From assembly GCA_023512835.1 (NCBI GenBank), contig CM042090.1:56469865-56533864 (forward strand): a stretch of 64,000 bases of DNA, in the 5' to 3' direction. The translations under genes and the position numbers were made by a program. Source of the DNA: Taxillus chinensis (lineage: Eukaryota > Streptophyta > Magnoliopsida > Santalales > Loranthaceae). Below are positions 53,122 through 64,000 of the stretch, piece by piece. The stretch's first letter is position 1. Each line of letters begins with the position of its first letter. The notes beneath the pieces are model-generated. The model saw nothing but the letters and a program-made list of their open reading frames with translations. It had not been told where the DNA came from and searched no databases.

Positions 53122-54196
53122 CTACACTTAGAGGGTTAGGCCTAGTACTAGGATTGGGAGGTTTCCTTTTGTTTTTACGCGCTTTTTTATTTATTTATGA
53201 TAATTGTGATTTATATGCTTTAATACCATGATAGTTGTGATTTACTGCTTTCCATACCTGTTAAATTCATGCATAACCCTATACCCAGGTTTATCACAAT
53301 TTAGGTTAGCGAGGTTTAGTACGGAACCTTGCGCGTTGATCATTATCCGCAATAGGGCCCCGGACTTCTCACTCAAGCTTGAGGTTCTTTTAAAGCACCT
53401 CCTTTTAAGACTCCCCTTCGGTAAATCCCATGGTGTATGGAGCCCTCTATTGAGGAAGTTTGGGAACCAGCGTATAAGATAGGTGTAGCAATAGAAGCTC
53501 ATCAGGGGCATTGACCCACATGTTGTTTGCTCATTACATACCTTGCTAAACATTTGTTTGTAGGTTAGTCCTTAAGCCATCGCTTGCATAAATGATTTGC
53601 CTTACTATTTGTTTATTCTTTCCCATCTGTTTGCCTTGCTATTGCTATATACTGTTCGATTTATCTCATATAACTATTCATAATTATTCTTTTGAGTTAA
53701 CTCTGTCCTACAAGGAACCACATTGTTACTTCCCATGTTTATTTGAACATAGGACGCATGTTCTGTTTCATTCCACCCCATACACAGTCTTGGTCACATA
53801 GACCATTGCGTTACTAGGTGTCCCTTCATTCCCCACTCAACACGCGCATTGCATCACTCAGACATGTAGATCCCTACATACATGTTTACCCACACACACA
53901 ATCATGCATACGTACATAGAGATCTGCTTTCATATGTTGCAACATTTAGACATATAGCTCCATGCATACATGCGTGTCAAAAAAAATTGCATACATGTTT
54001 GTGTGCACATATGCATATATACATGCATACATACATGTCAAAAAGAGCAAAAAAAAAAACAAAAAAAAAAAAACAAGCAAAAATTAGAAAACATCCAACA
54101 AATCAAAAGGGGAGCTTACCACAGTCCACTTCTGCCACAACCAAGATTGCGCACCGATACTACCTCAGATCCCGACAACAATAACCACCCACTTCA
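53122..54196 (+). other. element F second-unit leader
   Basis: About 1.07 kb of untranslated leader, with AT-rich stretches and ATGCATACATG-type repeats near 53950-54040. An ORF at 53882-54184 ends in the RYYLRSRQQ segment that precedes MAEL, so the true Gag N-terminus may begin upstream; a stop at 54182 breaks it here. Confidence 0.55.
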
Positions 54197-55725
54197 ATGG
54201 CAGAACTAGCAGAAAACAGATTTGCTAGTCTGGAGCAAGGCCAACAAGAACTGCAAAATCAAATGAAGACCATGATGGAAATGTTGACCAAGATGGCGGT
54301 AGGCAAAGACAGGGGTCTCACAGAGATGGCCACTGGACAGTCCCCAAGGCAAGCACAAGAGGCAACATTGCCTCCCCATTTCATAACAGTACCCCCACAG
54401 GAGTTCAATCCATCGAACATGAACCCCAAGGCCTTCTCATCAGGTCCAATTTACCTCTCCTGCTCCTAGCAACATGGCCGAAGCGATGGGACTTCATGTA
54501 CCTCAGGAAGGTGATTAGTCATTATCAATGAAGAAGCTCGAGGAAAGACTCAAAGCAGTTGAAGGAGCAGAAGCTTATGGGATGATTAGTCCCCAAGATT
54601 TGTGCTTGGTTCCTGACATCATTTTGCCACCAAAATTCAAGGTACCAGACTTCGACAAGTTTAATGGGTCCCAGTGCCCAAAAACAGACCTTACTATGTA
54701 CTGTCGGAAGATGGCTGCCCATGATAATGATGATAAGCTCCTCATACATTGTTTCCAAGAATGCCTGACTGGGGCACTACTCCGATGGTATATTCAGTTG
54801 GAGGGAAGTCACATCAAGACTTGGAGAGACCTTGCAACTTTCCTGACACAATATAAACACGTCACGGAATTGGAGCTGGACAGGTTGGCGTTGCAAGCCT
54901 TTGAGAAAGGAGCTACGGAAAGTTTTAAAGTCTATGCTAGAAGATGGAGGGAGGCAGCTACAGAAGTTCAACTTCCACTAACTGAAAGGGAGTTGACCAC
55001 CATGTTTATCAAAACTTTGAAAAGGGTATACTATGAAAAGCTGATAGGTAACGTATCCAGCAACTTCTCAGATCTAGTGGCTTCCGGTGAACGTATTGAA
55101 GACGGTGTAAAAGAAGGGAAGCTTCATGGCGATACGTCAGACATATTTAAGAAGTCTACACAAACGGGGAAAAAGAAAGAACCAGATGTCCAGTCAATCT
55201 GGCAAAGTACTCCTATGCATCAAGCCAATTTTGGGACATACCCCAGTTTGTATCCCACACCTGGACCCTATCCAGGGCCACTCCCAATGATAGCCTATGC
55301 CACGCTGATGCCTCCATACTTATCATATCGACCACCGGAGGGAGCTCCTTATAGTCTTCCACCAAATCCAGCTCCAACTATACAACCAGAACCCCAACAA
55401 ACCCCTACTAGGCCAAGCCAAACCACTAATAGACCTAGGCAGGAATTCGATAAGCACCTTATGACCTATTCTGAGCTGTATCTATGACTCCTGGAAGCCA
55501 GAATTGTGGCTCCAATTCCAACAATAGAAGTAAAATAGCCACCTCCTGCCTGGCACAAGTCGGAGGCCTGATGTGCCTATCACAGCAATGGAGCAGGGCA
55601 CGACATTGAGAACTGTTTTGCCCTCAAGAAAATTGTCCAACAGTTGGTAAGGGCCAAATGGCTGGACTTTTCAAAACCGTTCGAACCAAGTTTTACCTCA
55701 AACCCATTTCCAGAACGTCAAAACC
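54197..55725 (+). pseudogene. gag: element F second-unit Gag (Ogre/Tat type)
   Basis: Piece 54197-54469 (MAELAENRFASLEQGQQE) is followed by a frame break and stop near 54515, then a 319-aa open frame at 54528-55487: KKLEERLKAVEGAEAYGM, LCLVPDIILPPKFKVPDF, TMYCRKMAAHDNDDKLLI, ECLTGALLRWYIQLEGSH, TWRDLATFLTQYKHVTEL, SFKVYARRWREAATEVQ, ELTTMFIKTLKRVYYEKL. This is a nearly complete Gag core, better kept than in the first unit. The zinc-finger-like tail (CAYHSN region) has acquired stops near 55485, 55538 and 55570. Gag ends near 55725, with no protease after it. Confidence 0.85.
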
Positions 55726-57599
55726 AGTAAGCAATGGCGCCCCAGAAATAAAACATAACCAGGTTTATGATGTTGTGAGAAAGCTCTCTAGGAATGTGGC
55801 AATTCTCTGTTGTTTTGTGTGGGTTCATAAATACAATCACTCTTGTTTGGTTTTATTAAGTTTATGTTACCTGCAATTTTTTGTGTGCAATGTCTGTCAC
55901 AACTTGTTTACTCTTTTGACATGGGTAGTAAGTCCAAACCGAGGAACATCAAGCCAAGGATACCTAAGCCATTTCAGTTCTACCTTGAACTCCATGGAGA
56001 TCAGAAGAGCATGTCAGCATAAAAGCCAACAAAACTGCTCTTATTTCAAACTGGGGCACAACAGAATTCCTTCTGTCATTGAAAGTTCCTTCCTGTATGC
56101 TTTGAAAAAACTTTGATTGTTTAAAATGAAGAGAGACCATGTTTCACTACCTCGCGATACTACCCTCGCTACCCCTTTTGAGCCTGACTAAAATTCCTTA
56201 TGCAAAACCAGATCCATAGTTCACCCCACACTAGGGCCAGTTTCGAATATCAATATTGTACACAAGGGCAATTATTGAGTAAAAGTAAAAAAAAAAGAAT
56301 GAAAGAACAAAAAAAGGAAGTATTTTGAAAATCATAATCCCATATTGGGACAATTTTGTGATATCCCCTGATGCTGGGGCAATAAAATCATTCGACAAAC
56401 AATAATGTCCCACACGAGGGAAATTTCTTGACAAACAAAAAGGAGAGTCTAGTTTGAACTACGGATCACAACCTGCCTAGAATAGGTTTGAGCCTATTAT
56501 ATCCCTTTCTTGATAAACCAGGTAGACTAGCCTACATTACGGTCCTAAAAAGTCCTCTCGATTAAATGATCAAAGTTATTTCTCATATGCTCAAGTCGAC
56601 AGCAGACTACGGATATCAAGGATTCAAGGCGGACTTGATGATAACCCGTAAGGTCATCAAGGGTAAAATACAAAGCCACCTACAAGCTAGAAGGAACAAC
56701 AAGCAGAAAACAAGGCAAGCTTAGTGAAAACCCGAAAAGAGCACCAAGAGCAAAAGTTGGAGCTAGAAAAAGAAGGGTAAGCACTTAAGGCCCGAGAGTA
56801 ACCAACATCGAGCATCTGGCCTGACACACTTAGGCACCCCATTACCAACCTCAACCAATCCTTTCCGATCAAATCCCTACACCACAAAGCACACAAACAA
56901 GCCAACTTGCCATCAGGAGCTCCACTCAGTCCCTAAACCTTAGAAGTGGGCAAGCGCAAGATCCTCAACCTAGCCCCGAGCACCGACTCAAACCATCGGA
57001 ATTCTGTTCAGCTCAGTAACCTAGAGTCTCCTAACCCTCAAATACAACTACAAGGTCAAGCTGAAAGTTATACTCAGATACCCCAAAACATTACTACCTC
57101 TATTAGAAGAGGACAACCAGTTGTGACTGTACATTGCATACTCCAATAAAAAAAATAATAAATAAAAAAACAAATCATTTTCATCAAATTTTGCATGCGT
57201 TTGTTTCAAAAAGCCTATTCCCCAATAGGTTTCCTCAGAAGGTCATTCAACAACCTTGGCCCAACCATGGTCCAACCAGATAACAGCCCCAGCGGAAAGT
57301 TGCCTCCAAAAGTCAAGTTAGTCCTTCAGCAAGCAAAACTTCAAAATAGCTACCAGATCATTTCTCCTGCACGAAGACAGTATCCCAACATCACCGGATT
57401 ATTAAGCTCCCATAACAGATCATGCAACCACCAGGCATACATTCCATGCATATATTACACAAGCACCAGACGTTATCTCTCATTGCGTTGTGCATGCATG
57501 CACCTTTCACACAAGTATCAAACAATCATTATAGCAACATGCATCATCATGCATCATCACATACAACATCAAACCCGGGGCGGTCTGGGGTTTCCTTCA
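55726..57599 (+). other. element F second unit, non-coding where pol would lie
   Basis: Counterpart of 47946-49779, with the same order of short landmarks and no pol motif. One extra ~30 bp segment (CAACTACAAGGTCAAGCTGA region, near 57045) is absent from the first unit. Confidence 0.65.
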
Positions 57600-57990
57600 T
57601 TTGGGCTTTTTCCTGACACAACCGGTTTTTACTCATTTCTTTTCAATTTCGTGTGCCTAGCTTCTTCCTGAATAGACTGGATTAGCTAATTTCTTTCTTA
57701 CGAGCTTCTTCCTGACACAAACTAGTTTTAGCTCATTCCTTTTCAATTTCATGTGCCTAGCTTCTTCCTGAATAGACTGGAATTAACTAATTTCTTTCTT
57801 TTGAGCTTCTTCCTGACACAAACTGGTTTTAGATCATTTATCTTCCGTTTTGTGTGCCTAGCTTTTTCTTGAACAAACTGGAATTAGCTAATTTCTCTCT
57901 TGTGAGCTTCTACCTGACACAGACTGGTTTTAGCTCAATTCTTTTCATTTTGTGTGTCTAGCTTTTTCCTGAACAGACTGGAACTAGTTA
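57600..57990 (+). repeat. ~100 bp tandem repeat in element F second unit (about 4 units)
   Basis: Same unit as 49780-50490, with markers at about 57656, 57756, 57857 and 57957. Confidence 0.9.
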
Positions 57991-58181
57991 CCTTCTTTCC
58001 ATCCTAGACCGTTAAACTTTCCTGTTCCCCGAGGTAACCAGGATTTCACTTCCCGCCATCCGAACGTGTTAACCGAACCATGGCAGCAAGTAAGTCAGGT
58101 AGGCACTCCAACCCGTCCAAAATGAATTCCTCTTATCTTTGTACATTGTTTGTATACAAATAATGCACAAAGAGGGGCAGC

Positions 58182-60581
58182 TGTTGGACCCCATTTTGTC
58201 TGGGTTGGACATACTAACCTATTTTATATATTTATCTGTCCATGCCATATCTTGTAAACAGGTCCAGGAAAGCCCAAAGTTAAGAACCTCTACTACTAGC
58301 CACTAAAGTGCCCCAAGACCAATGCCAAGTGATAGAGGATGAAATTTGGAGACTAACGCACTTGACTGAGCTCAATTCTGATTTAAAATGAAGAAGTTAT
58401 GGCCAAAATAATTTTCATCGGAAAAAGTCAACTTTGCCAAAAGATGGTCAATGCCCCTGGTCAAATTGCCCGAAAATGTGCACGTGAGGAATAGTCTGAA
58501 ATGTCTATTTAGGCGAATACAGGTCTTCCTAAACAATCCCTGAAAGGTCGTCCATTTTGGTATATTAAGTGGGGGTAAAAGGGTAATTAAAAGTAAAAAA
58601 ACTCTAAGTGTCGGCAGGTTGAAGCCTCGAAGACCCGAAGCTTCGAAGACTCGAAGCCTCGAAGCCTCGAAGCCCCGCTGCTGACAGTCCGACCTTCGAC
58701 TCGCCCCATCGACCTTCGACCCACCAACCTTCGAAGCTTGTAAGCCTGTCGACACTTCGACCCTTCACCCTTTACCCTTCGACCCACCGACCTTCGACCC
58801 TTTGACCGTTGACCTTCGACCTGCCGACACTTCGACCCATTGACTGGTGACCTTTGACCCATCAACCTTTGACCCACCGACACTTCGACCCTTTGACCCG
58901 TTGACCTTTGCTGTGTGGCCTCTTTCGCTGGCATTCTCGCTGGCTACTCACGGGACACGTTTTATTAGCAGGCCATTTTTGTCAGAGATGCTTTTTAAAG
59001 CCTGTCTGTCACATGTGCTCACAAAAAACGAAAAAGCAATCACAGGCCCCCTGATTTTACGCACAGGTCGTCCAACCACTAGACAAAAGCCAGAATCTTA
59101 CAATTAAAAATGCTGGCATTCATAATAAAGCATTAAATGCTGCAATCGATGCAATCTAGTCAAATTGAGCCAGCTCTTTAAAACCAGTCTTCTGTCCATG
59201 CAAACTGAAGTTCGGCCAAGAGAAAAAAGGGGATTGGCACACAGAAAAGAAAAAAACAAATAGAGATTTGTACACAGAAAGGAGAGTTCCCAAAAGAGAA
59301 AAAAAAGCAGTTCAGCCCCAGAAAAAAAAGGAGGCCCGAAGGACAGACCTTGAGAACTTCGGCCGACGAAAATTGCTTCCATTCTTTCTCAATTTCGCCC
59401 AACTCCTGCAATCAAAAAAACAAAAAAAACAAAAAAGAGAAGACAGTCCGATTCGTTTTTTCTTTCCTTTTCCCCCACTTCTCTCCTCACTGTACCAACC
59501 CTCATACATATGCTCTCCCCATTTCAAACCCAAAAATTCTAAAATACCATTATCATTCCCCAGTTCTGTTTTCTTCTCTTTTTAGCGCATAGCGCAACAA
59601 TACCAAAATCAAAAAAAAGGGGGATAACAAAACGAAAAGTGAGAGACATAGGTTTATATGCAGTTTCGGCCAGCAGTGTTCATCCTCCAGCCCAAGTTCA
59701 ACTAACCAGTCTTTGGAGACTCGCCCTCCCGCTAACGTTGCCACTACCAGAGTCCCAATCCAAAGCCCAAGTCGGTTTCATTATTATTATTAGTTTTGCT
59801 AACTGAATATATTTCTTAGCGGTTGTGTTATGATTTAATTTTCTTCCTTGGTGTTAATTTCATTTAGTTGTTTCATTTCTTGTTTTTTGTATTTCGTTGT
59901 TCTTTTCTTCATTTTATTCAAGTTGTAATATGTAATAGTTAATGGTAAAAAAACCAAGAGAGAGAGAGAAAATATAAGAGGCAAGGAAAAAATAGAAAAA
60001 AAAAAAGAGAAAAAAAGAGTGGTTTCATTCTATTTGTGGATGTCACAATCACACGCTTCACATTTATGTTGTTTTAGTCACAGTCAGTCAAAAAACCAAA
60101 AAAAGAAGACAAATAGGAGTTTTCCAAAACAAAAAAAATGTTTCCCAATAAATAAAAAATGTTTTAAACCAAAACCAAAACTTTAGGATTTCATTTTCCA
60201 CTTCAAATAAAAAAAAATATTTAGGATCTCCTTTAGACACTTAGGGCAAATCAATTTTAACCACAACTTTAACAAACAACTTAGACAAATAAAAAAAAGA
60301 GCTTAGATTTTAGGAAAACGATAATGTCTTTACCCAATCAAAAACACTGAAAAACAAATAGAAACCTCCTCCTCCTATAGGTACCGAAAGGGCGCTGTAG
60401 GGGTGCTAATCCTTCCCTACACGTAACCAACCCCCGAACCCTTATCTTATAATGTAGGCCACACACATTTTTAGGTGACCAACTGCACCCCCAAAAACAG
60501 TTGGTGGCGACTCTAAATTTCTCATCATTGGTTTAGTTTGAGCTCACCCCAAACGGGCCCGGACGAAAACCGGTGATGACA
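58182..60581 (+). mobile_element. Element F third LTR (2400 bp)
   Basis: TGTTGGACCCCATTTTGTCTGG...CGGTGATGACA. Close copy of the second LTR with a shorter (AAAT)n tract and small indels. PPT AGAGGGGCAGC precedes it. Followed by AAAGT, with no PBS. Confidence 0.9.
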
Positions 60582-60896
60582 AAAGTAATCGTGGAATAAA
60601 AAGCTAAGTCTTCCACTCAAGCAGACTAAGGACAAGAAGACACGGAGTAAGGAATCCGAGTCTTTCATACATGTGGAATAAGGAACGGCTTGTGCGGAAT
60701 AAGGACCCAAGTCCTTTATTCACATGGAGTAAGGAAAAGAAATGCAAAGTAAAGAATCTGAACCTTTTACTCATGTGGAGTAAAGATGCACTGATATGGA
60801 GTAAGCCATCCAAATCTTTCAACTCATGCGGAGTAAGGAACTCATGCGGAGTAAGGAACTCGTGTGGAGTAAGGAAGCGCTAGTACGGAGTAAGCT
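60582..60896 (+). mobile_element. Element K: Sirevirus LTR fragment
   Basis: Homologous to the D/H type U3: CGTGGAATAAAAAGCTAAGTC (as in H near 802), then CGGAGTAAGG units. F abuts it on the left and G on the right; the last five bases AAGCT would be one copy of the G TSD. Confidence 0.75.
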
Positions 60897-63874
60897 TGTC
60901 ATCACTGGTTTTCGTCCGGGCCCTTTTGGGGTGAGCTCAAACTAAACCAATGGTGAGAAAATTTAGAGTCGCCACCAACTGTTTTTGGGGTACAGTTGGA
61001 TACCCTCTACTTTGAGTAGTTTTAAGTGTATGGTCTGCGTTATCAGAGATGGGTTCGGGAGTTGGTTACGTATAGGGAAGGATTAGCACCCCTACAGCGC
61101 CCTTTCGGTATCTAATTTAGGAGGAGGAGGTTTTATTTTATTTATACTGCCATAACTGGGCTAAGTTTAAAAAGTTTATGATTTCTATTTGGCTAAGTTA
61201 TTTATTAAAGTCATGGTTAAAATGGATTTATCCTAAATTTCTAAAGGGAATCCTAAAGGTTTTGGATTTTTGAAGTGGATAATGAGATCCTAGGGATTGG
61301 TTTGTTTTTTTGTTTTGCTCTTGGAAATTGAAATCCTAAAAAATATTTGTTTATTTTTCCCCCTTTTTTTGGTTTGAGTTAGAACATGCATTTTGTGTTT
61401 GTTTTTCTATATTTTTTGTTGTTTTTTTTTGTTTTTTTGTTTTTGTTGGAAGACATTTGGAAAACATTTTATGAAAACAGTTTCAAAACATGTTGTTGAA
61501 GAGATTTAAAAAAACATGTTATTAAAAAAACGTTTTGTTTTTTTTTTGCTTGTTTTTCTGTTTGTTTGTTTGTTTGTTTGTTTGTTTTGTTTTCTTTTTT
61601 TTTTTGAAAACATTTTGAAAATTATTTATTGAAAACGTTTTGAGGAACATGTTTGTTTTTTTTTAAATTGAAAAGGCATATATCAAAATAGATGTGGAGT
61701 GTGTGAGTATGACATCCACAAAAATAAAATCACTCTTTTTTTTCTTTTCTTTTTGTTGCTTTTCATCTTCTCCTTTTGCTCTCTCCTTTTTTTTTCTTTC
61801 TTCTCTTCTTTTTTTTTACTATACTTTACATATTACAACATACACATAGGAAGGAATACAGGAAAACACAATGAAAAAGGCTGAAAAGGGATTACACCAA
61901 ATATAAATAAGCTCAAAAACGAAAATTAGAAAAATGCTAAAAAAACAATTACACCAAATATAGATACAAATAAACTGAAAAAGTAGTGAAAAGATAAGGG
62001 CTGAACCGACTTTGAAGCTTTGCAACGCCAATCTTCTGCTTGAGCTTCCGCCGGCGCTGATAGTCACTTCCTCGACTCGGAATCGACAGATCTGACAGTG
62101 GGACTTATGAAGAGACTTCCCTGGTGTTTGGAGATAGGAGGGCTGAAGTTGGAGTTTGCAAGGAGTGGATGAGTGATCTCTTATGATGATGATTCGGGAT
62201 TCCGTGTTTTTTTTTTTTTTTTTGGGTTTGCCAAGAGGAAGTCAGGGCATTTTTTTTGATGATGAGGGTGAGGCGTTTTCGATGATGATGAGGCCGGTTT
62301 TGATGATGAGACTGGTTTTTCCCCTTTTTTGAATTTCTCTCCTTTCTTTCTTTTCCTTTCTCTCTGTGTTTTTTTTTTTTCCGTCTGCACCGGGATGAGG
62401 AAGGGATGTAAAAGGGCATGTTTTTTTTCCTTTTTTGCAACGAATTCCTTTTTTTTCTCTCCTTTTTTCTTTCGATGGAACTACAGACTGCATCTTAAAG
62501 GGCTACCGAAAGTTTTTGGCTGGACTGTCATTAATTGCAGCATTTAATGCTGCATTATTGATTTCTTCATTTTCATCCAGGTCTTGTGCAATCTGTCGGG
62601 TGCATTATTATTTCCAGCTCCATTAATTTGCATATCAGTGTCTGGTCGGGTGGTCAGTGTGTGCGGGAAAAGGGGAACCCGTGATTTGCCTTTTTTAATT
62701 TGTAGTTTAGCAGCACATGTGACCGACAGGTATTCAAAATAATGTTTTGTCAGATGGCCAGCGCCCTCGTGAACGACCAGCGAGAGGAAGAAAGGAAACC
62801 CGTGAGAAAAAGCCGGCGCGAAAAGCCAGCGAGAAAAAATCAGCGAAGGCAAAAAAAAGGGTCGGAGGTTCGAAGTGTCGGCAGGTCGAAGCGTCGGTAG
62901 GTCGAAGTGTCGGCAGCGAGGCTTTGAGGGTCGAAGGGTCGGAGGTGGAAGGCGTACGGGTGCCGCGGGTCGAAGGCATCGTAGCGAGCCTTCGAGGGTT
63001 GCGGGCGTCGAAGTGTCGGCAGCGAGGCTTCAAGGGTCGAAGGTCAGAAATCAGTAGGTCAACGGGGCTTCGAGGCTTCGGGGCTTCGAGCTTCGGGACT
63101 TCGGGGCTTCGAGCTTCGGGGCTTCGAGGCTTCGAGCTTCGAGGCTTTGAGCCTCGGGACTTCGGGGCTTCGAGCCTCGGGCTTCGAGGCTTCGGGTCTT
63201 CGAGGCTTCGAGGTTCGGGACTTCGGGGCTTCGAGCTTCGGGGCTTCGAGGCTTCGAGCTTCGGGGCTTCGGGGCTTCGAGGCTTCGAGGTTTGGGACTT
63301 CAGGGCTTCGAGCTTCGGGGCTTCAAGGCTTCGAGCTTCGAGGTCAATGGGTCGAAGTGTCGGCAGGTCAACGGTCAATGGTCAACCTTTTTTTAATTAC
63401 CTTTTTACCCCCACCAAAAATGCAAAAATAGATAACCTTCCAGGAATTGTTTGGGGAGATCCGTATTCGCCTACATAGGCATTTTGAAGAGTTTCGCATG
63501 ATCACTTTTGCAGGCAGTTTGACCAGGGGCATTGACCGTCGTTTGGCAAGTTTGACGTTTTCCAACGAAAGTTGTTTTGGCCATAACTTCTTCATTTTAA
63601 GTCCGATTTGAGCTCGGTCAAGTGCGTTGGTCTCCAATTTTCATCCTCCATCACTTGGTGTTGGTCTCGGGGCGCTTCAAGGACTTGTAGCAAAAGTCAT
63701 TAATTTTGAACTCCCCCATCCGTGTCAATTGTATCCATCTCGTGCAGATTGGGGTAGACCATTCCTTGTAAGTATGGGATCATTGTGGACCTGTTCAATA
63801 AGGTATATGGCATGGGCAGAAAGGTATATCAAATGGGGTTAGTATGTCCAACCCGGACAAAATAGGGTCCTACA
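60897..63874 (-). mobile_element. Element G 3' LTR (2978 bp), Ogre/Tat-like, minus strand
   Basis: On the minus strand TGTAGGACCCTATTTTGTCC...CAGTGATGACA, related to but longer and more diverged than the F LTR. It shares the terminal blocks (GGTGGCGACTCTAAATTT; CCGAAAGGGCGCTGTAGGGG). A PPT lies just right of it, so the element body extends beyond the window. Contains long T runs and a (TTTG)n tract (61557-61590), and a TCGA array at 62870-63390. Confidence 0.85.
62870..63390. repeat. GCTTCGAGG array in LTR G
   Basis: Tandem GCTTCGAGGCTTCGAGCTTCG-type units of 8-9 bp, very regular from 63065 to 63345. It holds the same LTR position as the F arrays. ORFs on both strands (Arg/Pro/Ser-rich and Gly/Phe/Glu-rich repeats) are artefacts. 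Confidence 0.9.
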
Positions 63875-64000
63875 GCTGCCCCTCTTTGTGCACTGTTTGT
63901 ATACAAACAGCGTACAAAGATAAAAGGGAGTCATTTTGGACGGGTTGGAGCACTTACCTGACTTACCTAGAGGAAGAAGTGCGACGGTTGGGTTTGTCCC
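63875..64000 (-). mobile_element. Element G internal 3' end with PPT and palindrome
   Basis: Minus strand: CTGTTTGTATACAAACAG, a perfect 18-bp palindrome at 63893-63910, then CAAAGAGGGGCAGC (PPT, 63875-63888), then the LTR. Continues past the window end. Confidence 0.8.

Larger units (their letters stand above)
45798..60581 (+). mobile_element. Element F: tandem Ogre/Tat-like gag-only elements
   Basis: Order: truncated LTR (45798-46172), internal with gag (46173-50667), LTR (50668-53101), internal with gag (53102-58181), LTR (58182-60581). LTRs read TGTTGGACCCC...CGGTGATGACA. PBS TGGCGACTCTGCTGGGGA and the Gag type are those of the Ogre/Tat lineage. No protease, RT or integrase is found in either ~5 kb internal region, so these are non-autonomous gag-bearing elements (TR-GAG-like). 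Flanking ATGCG and AAAGT do not match as a TSD. Confidence 0.85.

Noticed and set aside
62747..63478. Open frames on both strands with Gly/Phe/Glu and Arg/Pro/Ser-rich repeats (243 and 214 aa)
   Set aside because: They follow the GCTTCGAGG array in all frames; a tandem array with unit not containing stops gives long ORFs by default. No domain, start context or conservation supports a protein.
1..64000. tRNA or rRNA genes
   Set aside because: The only tRNA-like matches are the primer-binding sites next to LTRs; no cloverleaf with A and B boxes and no rRNA core sequence was recognised.

Overview
The window is plant nuclear DNA made almost wholly of LTR retrotransposons. I found no host protein gene, rRNA or tRNA gene, and no CRISPR array. 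Lineages, recognised from domain order and motifs: Tekay/Del-type Ty3/gypsy chromoviruses (elements A, B, C and solo LTR E; initiator-Met PBS, C-terminal chromodomain-like segment), a Sirevirus-type Ty1/copia element (D, with an extra third ORF; older relatives H and K), and Ogre/Tat-like Ty3/gypsy elements that keep gag but no pol (F, and G at the right edge). This mix points to an angiosperm with a repeat-rich genome, probably a eudicot; the species cannot be named from the sequence.

Layout. Positions 1-449 are AT-rich DNA with a possible hAT end. Positions 450-45643 are one nest, resolved mainly by target-site duplications (TSDs). H is an old Sirevirus-like solo LTR (450-1529 and 44398-45643). 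It is split by E, a Tekay solo LTR (1530-2871 and 44054-44392, TSD ACTAA). E is split by A, a full Tekay element (2872-44048, TSD ATCCT/ATCCC). A is split in its RNase H region by B, a Tekay element on the minus strand (9072-17913, TSD GAGGC), and 175 bp further on by D, a Sirevirus (18093-40125, TSD GACCA). D is split after its gag zinc knuckle by C, a Tekay element in the arrangement LTR-internal-LTR-partial gag (21515-31829). The right end of C is a deletion junction that also removed D's protease and the integrase core.

Positions 45644-60896 hold two fragments of a Sirevirus LTR around a tandem Ogre/Tat-like array F (truncated LTR, gag, LTR, gag, LTR; 45798-60581). From 60897 to the end lies the 3' LTR and first internal bases of a minus-strand relative, G.

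All gag/pol frames carry stops, frameshifts or deletions, so no element looks autonomous; several long domains remain open. The most interesting signals are not coding. (1) A candidate intron lies inside the LTR of all four Tekay-type elements. (2) A hairpin ending in CGAAAAG sits beside the polypurine tract (PPT), with a second copy at the pol stop. (3) The LTR of A has moved its left boundary and engulfed an older PPT and LTR start. (4) The F and G LTRs hold a PBS-like relic near their right end. (5) TCGA-rich arrays occur in LTRs of unrelated lineages. (6) The B/C promoters carry a G-box cluster plus paired inverted repeats with an ACGT core.
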